From Siphonodentalium dalli (Eukaryota; Mollusca; Scaphopoda; Gadilida; Siphonodentaliidae): 64,000 bases of DNA. Both the position numbers and the translations under genes were made by a program. This document shows, piece by piece, positions 57,926 to 64,000 of the stretch; within the stretch, counting starts at the first letter, position 1; each line of letters opens with the position of its first letter. The stretch covers positions 57,056,420 through 57,120,419 of the forward strand of contig CP136062.1 in NCBI GenBank assembly GCA_032622095.1. The letters run 5' to 3'. The notes under the pieces are model-generated. The model did no database searches, was not told the origin of the DNA, and worked only from the letters and a program-made list of their open reading frames with translations.

Positions 57926-58094
57926 CAGTAGTTAGGCCTAATATCCTATATCTTCATAAACCATGGTTCTATATTCCCGGTATGAGAACATTCAGATATT
58001 TTAACCTGAAACATAGCATAAATCCTAACATCTAGTGGTCTAACTCCATACAAATAAATGCACACGGCTACGGGCAAGAGACCACGGCACACCG

Positions 58095-58500
58095 AGCTAA
58101 CCATTGTTGTTCGGCCGGTGTGAGAAAATTTTGAAATTTGAACAAGAAAATCGCAAATCCTAGCATCCAGACTGGACTCAACTAAAGCTTTCCTATAGTG
58201 TTGGAAATTTCAAACCTCATACTCCCCTTCAGGTTGGAAAATTCTCCAACTGATGAACACAATGTTGACCAAATGTAGTACAATATTGTTAAACTTATTA
58301 GCATTTCTGTATTGGCCACAGGGGAGAGACAATGACACACCGGGCCGACCATGGTTCGGCCCGGTGTGCGAAAATTTTGTAATCTGAACAAGAAAATCGC
58401 AAAATCCTAGCATATAGACTAGCGCCAAGCATTCTTAGAGTTGGAAATTTCCAACCTGTCACCCCCCCTGAGGTTGGAAAATTTCCAACTGATGACCATT
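58095..58500 (+). repeat. ~245-bp tandem duplication
   Basis: Copy 1 (from about 58103) and copy 2 (from about 58350) share CCGGTGTGAGAAAATTTTG, GAACAAGAAAATCGCAAA, TCCTAGCAT, GTTGGAAATTTC and CAGGTTGGAAAATTCTCCAA with changes. Confidence 0.75.
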
Positions 58501-58715
58501 TCAGTCCAAAAATTTTACAAAAAATAGGAAAATATGCAAATATTGGTCCAAAAACAATTAATTCCCCCCAATAAATTGTTTGAAAATCAAACTACAAGAA
58601 CATTTCAATCTATTGTTGGTGTGAAATTTCCAACTAATGTTTTGGCAGGAACTGTTGAAAAATTTGACCAAAGTTGAGGGTGAGACCCCCCCCCCCCCCT
58701 CCTGTCGCCACGTCT
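58501..58715 (-). repeat. Dispersed TTGGAAATTTCC repeat, inverted copy
   Basis: The inverse of 21951-22290: TTCCAACTGATGACC, GAAAATATGCAAAT, CCAACTAATGTTTTGGC and a C run at 58688. Confidence 0.6.
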
Positions 58716-59714
58716 CTGTTTATGATGGCATGGTGGTCGAATATGCCCAAGAAGCTATTCTACGCACTCATTAATACAGATAACTAGCACAAAATATTAC
58801 TTTGCGCCATCAAAACCTGCGTCCAAGATGTTTTGCTTGAACCCGAATACCAGTTAATTCGGGGGTATGAATCCCGCGTACGGCTTCAAAACACCCTGAA
58901 TACCGCGTACCGAAGGGGGGGGGGGGGGTGATACCCTCATACATGTATATCTCCCTCATATATTTCATTTTTATATCATTTTAATATGTATACATGGAAT
59001 ATGACACAACCAGTTGGTTCAGCACCAATGTTAATGTAATTGTTACAACGAATGAGAGACTGAAAAGAGCATGGAGTTCGAAGGGCAAGTCAATTAATTA
59101 AATAAAATACTCAATCAGACTCACACCCTTGTACCTAACATTTCCATGCGTAATTCGCGATCCGTTGAGCTCACATCAATCTAAATGTTTTCAATTATTT
59201 GCTTTGACAGTTCGATCGTGGCAATATTTCACACGATACAAGCGCTGTAACTCTATTTCGTATCGGTTCGCGCTGGACATTGATATGTGCAGATCGAAAT
59301 TAAACATAAAAAGGTATGCTTTATTGTCGACGTGTTTGTGCCAAGGAGGCATAATGACCGTTGCTGTACGGACTGGGTGGGGAACTGAGGGGACTGGGGC
59401 TGGGATGGCTGTAGCCCCCCTCCCCCAAGTTTTAAAAGCTAAAAATTTGGGCAATTTTCGGGAAAATTGGAGATATTTTCCGTCAAATTCCGGCCAATTG
59501 AATGTTATTTCAGGAGGAAATTGTGGCAACTTACAGTACTTTTCACATTTACATATTTAAGGTTAATTGGAATCTATTTTATTATATTTATATGTATGTA
59601 TACTCTACAAAAACTGTACAATTCGCGTTTAAATTCCTATAACATGGATCTCAGATGGTGCCTCCAAATAAATGCATGCGGTTTGGCGGTAGTTACATCG
59701 TCGGCTGACATAAC
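58716..59714. other. Gene-free DNA
   Basis: No supported gene. G runs occur at 58914. The 143-residue open frame at 59129-59560 includes low-complexity G/C-rich and GGGAAAATTGG-type sequence and has no recognisable domain. Confidence 0.45.
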
Positions 59715-59805
59715 GATAACGGAATATGTGACCACCACTGCTGCCGCTGTATGGCATTACGTAATATGACAAAAGTTCACTGGAACTCTGGGAGTACAAT
59801 CATGA
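59715..59805 (+). repeat. Second copy of the GCATTACGTAATATGAC repeat
   Basis: GATAACGGAATATGTGACCA, CCACTGCTGCCGCTG, GGCATTACGTAATATGAC and GGGAGTACAATCATGATGCA match 57775-57866. Confidence 0.75.
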
Positions 59806-60215
59806 TGCATACTCCGATTTGTATCTTCCCGTTTTAATATACACGTTTTACTTAATAGCACAATCTGAATTCTACAAAAAGATAATTTAAGGTTTGATCC
59901 CCCAATGGCGAAAATCTGCCATGCAAGTAAACACATAATTTTCAAAATGCTATTTTGTCAACCTTGTAAAAATTCGAATTACCTCTTATGGTACTAATTA
60001 AAAGAACATTGAGTTGAACAAACTCACGAACAATTGTTGGCGGTGCTCGCCAGAATAACTTGATCAATCTTGCCAGAGGCGACGCAGTCGCGGGGGGGGG
60101 GGGGGGCATAGAGGAGTAGTACAGGAGGCTTGTTACCCCCACATCTAAAAATAGATTTTTTGGCGGGTAAAATTGGTTGTACTAAAATATTCCAAAAAAA
60201 AAATTTCAAAACTTA
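59806..60215. other. Gene-free DNA
   Basis: No supported gene. A run of 14 G lies at 60093. Confidence 0.4.
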
Positions 60216-60745
60216 ATTTTTGTTTTCCAAAATTTTCAAAACAAAGTTTTAAAAAATCTCAAAAATTTATAACGAGTTTTCGGTCTCTTACTGAAAATAA
60301 TCTCGGGCCGACTATTAAATGTCGAATGTTTTTAAATTATTTGCGTGTAATATCTTTTGTTATAGGCCAACTATTTTTGTTCAAACAAATTTTAAATATT
60401 TTTCATGAAACTCTGTTAATTTTATTAATCGATGTTTAGAAATAGCTTTATACCAATTATATGTGTATGGACTGGTCCGAGTCACTGTAATTTTGGTCAT
60501 TGTCACCATCGGTATGAATGCATACATTTCAGTGTTTATCATCAGACGCAGTCCATACATCATATAATTGTCTCCACAATACCTGAAATAATTTGACGCC
60601 ATTACTCTTACATAAATAATAAAGAGCGTTTATTCTTTACTTCTCTATCCCGATGAAGTTATTGAGTATATGACACGTGTGCATTATCGCGAATTATAAA
60701 TTTTTGAGATTTTTTAAAACTATTTTGAAAACAGTCACGCTCAGA
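60216..60745. repeat. Possible inverted-repeat element, AT-rich arms
   Basis: AGTTTTAAAAAATCTCAAAA with ATTTATAA near 60245 is inverted near 60698 (TTATAAATTTTTGAGATTTT and TTAAAACT). The interior has no coding sign. The low complexity of the arms makes the call uncertain. Confidence 0.45.
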
Positions 60746-61545
60746 CGAAGAGCATGATGCGAAATTACTACCCCGAATGAACTGACATATTCTATGGAAC
60801 AAATTTTCAATTATGTACACACACATAATCACACGCGTCATTGGGGTAACACTGTATAGGTCGAAAAGAGGGACACCTTGGATAAATTTACCAAATGACT
60901 GCTATTATATCTGTTGACAGCTATGAGTGTTTCGACTAGTTTGATGTTAGCTCTCACTCGCGTGTCTGAACATCATTACCTGTTTAACTGGATATGATCA
61001 CGTAAGGTTGATAAGCTGTGTCATTGTTAGCATTAACGCGATAATTAGTTATCAAAAATATGTATACATAATACGTACATGTGATAAGACACTCAATAAT
61101 AGAAGTTACTTCGGTGTTGTTGTTATAACAACCTTACGTAATAACCACTTATCGACCTATTCATACTTACGCTCATATATAATCTTATATAATGTTGCCT
61201 CATCTGTGCTAACTATTTTCGGGAGTTATGGTATACAAATATCAATGACGAAGCTTCCTTTTATGCATGTACAGACACGCTTTCAATTAAGCTATCGATA
61301 GCTTGTCTGAACATCATTACTTGTTTAACGGGCTATTCATACTTACGCCAAAGTAAGTAATCTGTACATATTAGGCTTATTAGCAGCTTATCGCGTGATC
61401 AGTAAGTGTGCCAATCGGGTGTCCACATATGTCCACAATGTTTTATTTGCAATAATTGGACATTATACTCTCACGTAAATAACAAGGAGCGTTTATTCAT
61501 TACCTCTCTATCACGATGAAGTTATTAAGCATCGTGTAGCACTAT
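60595..61545. repeat. Directly repeated GAGCGTTTATTC segments
   Basis: GAGCGTTTATTCTTTAC, TTCTCTATCCCGATGAAGTT and ATTGAGTAT (60619-60668) recur as GAGCGTTTATTCATTAC, CTCTCTATCACGATGAAGTT and ATTAAGCAT (61488-61534). ATCATTACCTGTTTAAC / ATCATTACTTGTTTAAC (60971 and 61312) also repeat. A ~870-bp and a ~340-bp spacing are involved. Confidence 0.6.
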
Positions 61546-62347
61546 TTCACCAAAGGTCACATGTTAGACGTACACACGTATACATACGTAATATCAGACT
61601 AAACAAAGCTGTTGATATGTTTCTTTCATCTTTTATATGATGGCGCTATATGTTATATACTCGATAGACCTAGTTACAGTCACAATCGCACATAAGCGAA
61701 ACAAACGCTCTATATTTAAATAACAGGGAGGCAACTCTAACACTCTTAGTTTTTCCAACAAAATAGTTATCAAATTCGATCACCAATAGAACTGTCTGTG
61801 AAACAACGATGACTTATAACAATCTTTAACTTATTTATCGATCTATGCTAGAACATGGCCGCAACAAAAAAATGCCCATAACAAAAAACATTACCTTACC
61901 ATTACGCATGAATATAAATTTACCATGCGTAAATATTGTCACATTATCGTCTGATGAGCAAATCCTATGGTTACATTATACTTAATCTCAGGTATGACTA
62001 GAATTGTATCATGTGTGCACAAGACATCATTAGAAGGGGCAATACACTCAAGGAGTTAAAGTGACACGAAACAAGGGACGTGATGCAATATTGGTGTTTG
62101 AATATTAAAGGAACACAAGACACTCTAATGGGACACAAGACACTCATTATGAATGAATGTTAACAATACAAGCGCAGTGGTTGAAAGTTAAAATGACACA
62201 GAACCATTTTTAAAGTTCAAATTTTCGGGCACTTAATGCGCCTTTTATCATTACGTATCGTTTCTCACTCTACAATTCCCAATAATCCACTCACTCTCTC
62301 ACCGCTTATAGATATATAACGAAAACGCGAATATCATGTTGATGAAG
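61546..62347. other. Gene-free DNA 3' of the ATPase gene
   Basis: No supported gene. Short direct repeats of GACACAAGACACTC occur near 62125. Confidence 0.45.
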
Positions 62348-62353
62348 TTTATT
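62348..62353 (-). terminator. Poly(A) signal of the ATPase gene
   Basis: AATAAA on the minus strand lies only six bases after the TAA at 62361-62359. Such tight packing is common in viruses and in virus-like elements and rare in host genes. Confidence 0.5.
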
Positions 62354-62358
62354 GAAAT

Positions 62359-64000
62359 TTAATCGTCCGAATTGTCATCACTTTCGTCAGAAGTGTCATT
62401 TGTTTCGTCCATGAATTTTTCTAGCATCGGTTTGTACTTTAATATTGACATTTTCAATGCATCACATTCTCCATAACCATTATTCAAATATTTGTCGACT
62501 TTATCCATGACTCTGTTGTGCAAAGTCCCATTGCGCAGCTGCAGATACGCAAATATTGTCATAGCATAACCAGTCATAAATTGCTTCATATCTTTACTTT
62601 TAAGGTCCTTGTCAGCTTGTACTCTTGCTTCTGTTTCTTTCGAGTCATTTTCATTATACGTGTCCACTATATCACTCCATTCCTCACGTGTTTTATCTCT
62701 ACTCTCATCACACAAACTTTTGAAGTATTCATCTTCATTCAATTTAATTTTCTTATTCTGACTATCATCCGTGTCCTCAGTTAATTTTCGTTTTAACTTA
62801 TTTTCTTGACACCAGTTTTTTACGTGTCTCTGAACATCATAATGATCTTCGAACAAAAGCCCGCAGTCATTACAAGGGTACGACATGTCTTCTCGAATGT
62901 CTATGTTTTGACGGTTCTTCTTATTAATTTCATCGAGCTCACCAGGTGGCCTTATGTCGTTAGTATAGTCATTATGTTGACCCTGGGGCACAATATAATT
63001 ATATGCTATGCCCTTCTGTTGACCAGGGAGTTCTCTGTCATCGTATTTCATCGCATTCTGTTGACCCTGGGTCTCAGTGTCTTTTGTATGTTTTTTCATC
63101 CCATTCTGTTCATCTGGGTGTTCTCTGTCTTTTTGGAGATTATATTTCATGTCATTCCAGTCACCCATATGTTGGTTCGTGTCCTCTTTTAGTACATTCT
63201 GTCGCAGACGTAATGTGTCCGGTGTTGCTGCTTTTAAATCCACCAGTAGGTAACCGTACGGTTCACTCGTCGCTTCCGAAAACTCTCGAACCATACGCTG
63301 AGGACATTCAGGATACATCTGTCTTGATAATGTTGAAATTAATCCCTTGTCGATTGGGTTATTGAACAATACCAAATATTGACAATTTCGTCGTTGCGTT
63401 GGATCTTTGTTGTAGTAAAAATTCTGGTTCAAACTTATCAAAGATAAGTTCAAATGGTGACTTCCTTCGGAATGCAAATCATTAACTCTCTGGTCTTTTG
63501 ACGAAGTTTGCATCAAGTCATCGAGTATAACTATATTTTTATACCGGGGGTTGATAAGAGAATCCAAGTTTGCTGGTATTCCTCGTATAAAGTTGACATG
63601 AGGGGTGACTATATACTTTATTTCGTCATATAGGGGCTGCCAATATTTATAAAACCATATTATTCTGTCAGGTGCGGGTGATATTTTTGAGGCAGACTTT
63701 TGTAGCAAGGTTTTCACGAAGTACGTTTTCCCACTAGATGTAGGTCCACTTACACATGCCGTGAATGGATGCTTTAAAATAAAATCTTCCTGGATTTTAG
63801 CCATTGGATCATCAAAGCAGGATGTTATGTCGCTTGGTGGCTGTTGTTGTTGTTGTTGTTGGTGTTGTTTTTGTTGTTGTGGCTGATGATACTGTTGTTG
63901 TTGTTGTTGTTGTTGTGGCTGATGATACTGTTGTTGTTGTTGTTGGTGTTGTTGTTGTTGTTGTTGATGGGGCTGATGATACTGTTGTTGTTGTTGTTCT
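62359..64000 (-). CDS. P-loop packaging-type ATPase with C2HC finger, 5' partial
   Basis: An intron-free frame of 481 residues from an internal Met at 63804. It stays open upstream to the window edge, so the true start is outside. Walker A GPTSSGKT (residues 20-27 from that Met), Walker B IVILDD (91-96), and SLISLNQN (121-128, sensor-like) define a RecA/FtsK-HerA-type ATPase. The YGYLLVDL block (183-190) follows. This set resembles genome-packaging ATPases of virus-like and Polinton-like elements and of invertebrate endogenous viruses. Residues 206-300 are a hydrophilic linker with degenerate repeats (GQQNAMKYDD, GQQKGIAYNY, GQHNDYTNDI). A finger C311-x2-C314-x12-H327-x4-C332 and an acidic tail end the protein. 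Upstream is a Q/H-rich stretch with YHQP repeats. No partner gene (capsid, polymerase, integrase) is in the window. The exact lineage is not determined. Confidence 0.8.
   Translation of the reverse strand, partial: EQQQQQYHQPHQQQQQQHQQQQQQYHQPQQQQQQQQYHQPQQQKQHQQQQQQQPPSDITSCFDDPMAKIQEDFILKHPFTACVSGPTSSGKTYFVKTLLQKSASKISPAPDRIIWFYKYWQPLYDEIKYIVTPHVNFIRGIPANLDSLINPRYKNIVILDDLMQTSSKDQRVNDLHSEGSHHLNLSLISLNQNFYYNKDPTQRRNCQYLVLFNNPIDKGLISTLSRQMYPECPQRMVREFSEATSEPYGYLLVDLKAATPDTLRLRQNVLKEDTNQHMGDWNDMKYNLQKDREHPDEQNGMKKHTKDTETQGQQNAMKYDDRELPGQQKGIAYNYIVPQGQHNDYTNDIRPPGELDEINKKNRQNIDIREDMSYPCNDCGLLFEDHYDVQRHVKNWCQENKLKRKLTEDTDDSQNKKIKLNEDEYFKSLCDESRDKTREEWSDIVDTYNENDSKETEARVQADKDLKSKDMKQFMTGYAMTIFAYLQLRNGTLHNRVMDKVDKYLNNGYGECDALKMSILKYKPMLEKFMDETNDTSDESDDNSDD
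63841..63999 (-). repeat. CAA/CAG/CAC microsatellite coding a polyQ/H stretch
   Basis: The reading frame of the ATPase continues through CTG, TTG and GTG triplets on the plus strand, giving runs of Q with H, and three QYHQP blocks at 63882-63893, 63918-63929 and 63972-63983. It leads to QPPSDITSCFDDP just before the Met at 63804. Confidence 0.9.

Noticed and set aside
59129-59560. 143-residue plus-strand frame as a gene
   Set aside because: An antisense frame of similar length overlaps it, it includes a low-complexity G/C block, and no motif is visible.
62518-63365. Three plus-strand frames of 88-128 residues
   Set aside because: They are antisense shadows of the ATPase gene.
1-64000. tRNA, rRNA or other structured RNA genes
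   Set aside because: I looked for A/B-box-like words and found none convincing; a covariance-model scan would be decisive.

Overview
The window looks like a gene-poor, repeat-dense stretch of an invertebrate nuclear genome, most likely a marine mollusc and possibly a bivalve. The grounds are high AT content, no compact gene runs, non-LTR retrotransposons of metazoan type, many small inverted-repeat elements inserted at TTAA or TA, and dispersed repeats of a style I associate with bivalve genomes. The taxon is an inference; no host marker gene is visible.

Only two long coding systems are convincing. At 3373-7653 (+) lies an apparently intact LINE. ORF1 is an L1-type RNA-binding protein. ORF2 carries an endonuclease, a reverse transcriptase with YADD, and a C-terminal CCHC finger. 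The two ORFs share a frame and are separated only by one UAG at 4066-4068, with no AUG before the endonuclease domain, so ORF2 may be made by stop-codon readthrough. At the right edge (62359 to beyond 64000, -) is a P-loop packaging-type ATPase of virus-like or Polinton-like elements. It has a polyQ/H N-terminal extension that runs off the window, a C2H2/C2HC-like finger, and a poly(A) signal six bases after its stop. Two short candidate first exons of unknown host genes (8670-8811 and 55604-55792, both -) are weaker. LINE 3' fragments lie at about 34232-34910 (+) and 39395-40040 (-).

The rest is repeats. Family A is a ~440-bp piggyBac-like MITE at TTAA (1181, 23464, 27921, 36966, 40130). Family B is a palindromic TTAA MITE (8123, 37704, 56804), one copy carrying an eight-fold array of its own terminus. 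Family C is a hairpin MITE at TA (19149, 22540, 24727). A further TTAA-like foldback lies at 56343, with half a copy at 35180. Large foldback elements whose arms are themselves tandem arrays lie at 41146-42047 and 51665-53380. A 1.37-kb element with long terminal inverted repeats lies at 29133-30500. Minisatellites include 30 bp x14 (2411), 76 bp x3 (3142), 57 bp x3 (38890), 91 bp x4 (44800), 48 bp x38 (47660-49487) and 29 bp x26 (49513-50262); the last has a readable 12-unit higher-order pattern. A degenerate repeat family with shared ends occupies 9270-9770, 31056-31720 and 40950-44000.

Layout: 1-3 kb AT-rich DNA and the LINE upstream region; 3-8 kb LINE; 8-31 kb MITEs, foldbacks and degenerate tandem repeats; 31-47 kb repeats with two LINE fragments; 47-50 kb two abutting satellites; 51-55 kb a giant foldback and a degenerate array; 55-62 kb one possible exon, hairpins and AT-rich DNA; 62-64 kb the ATPase gene. 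Apart from the LINE, no set of genes here visibly works together.
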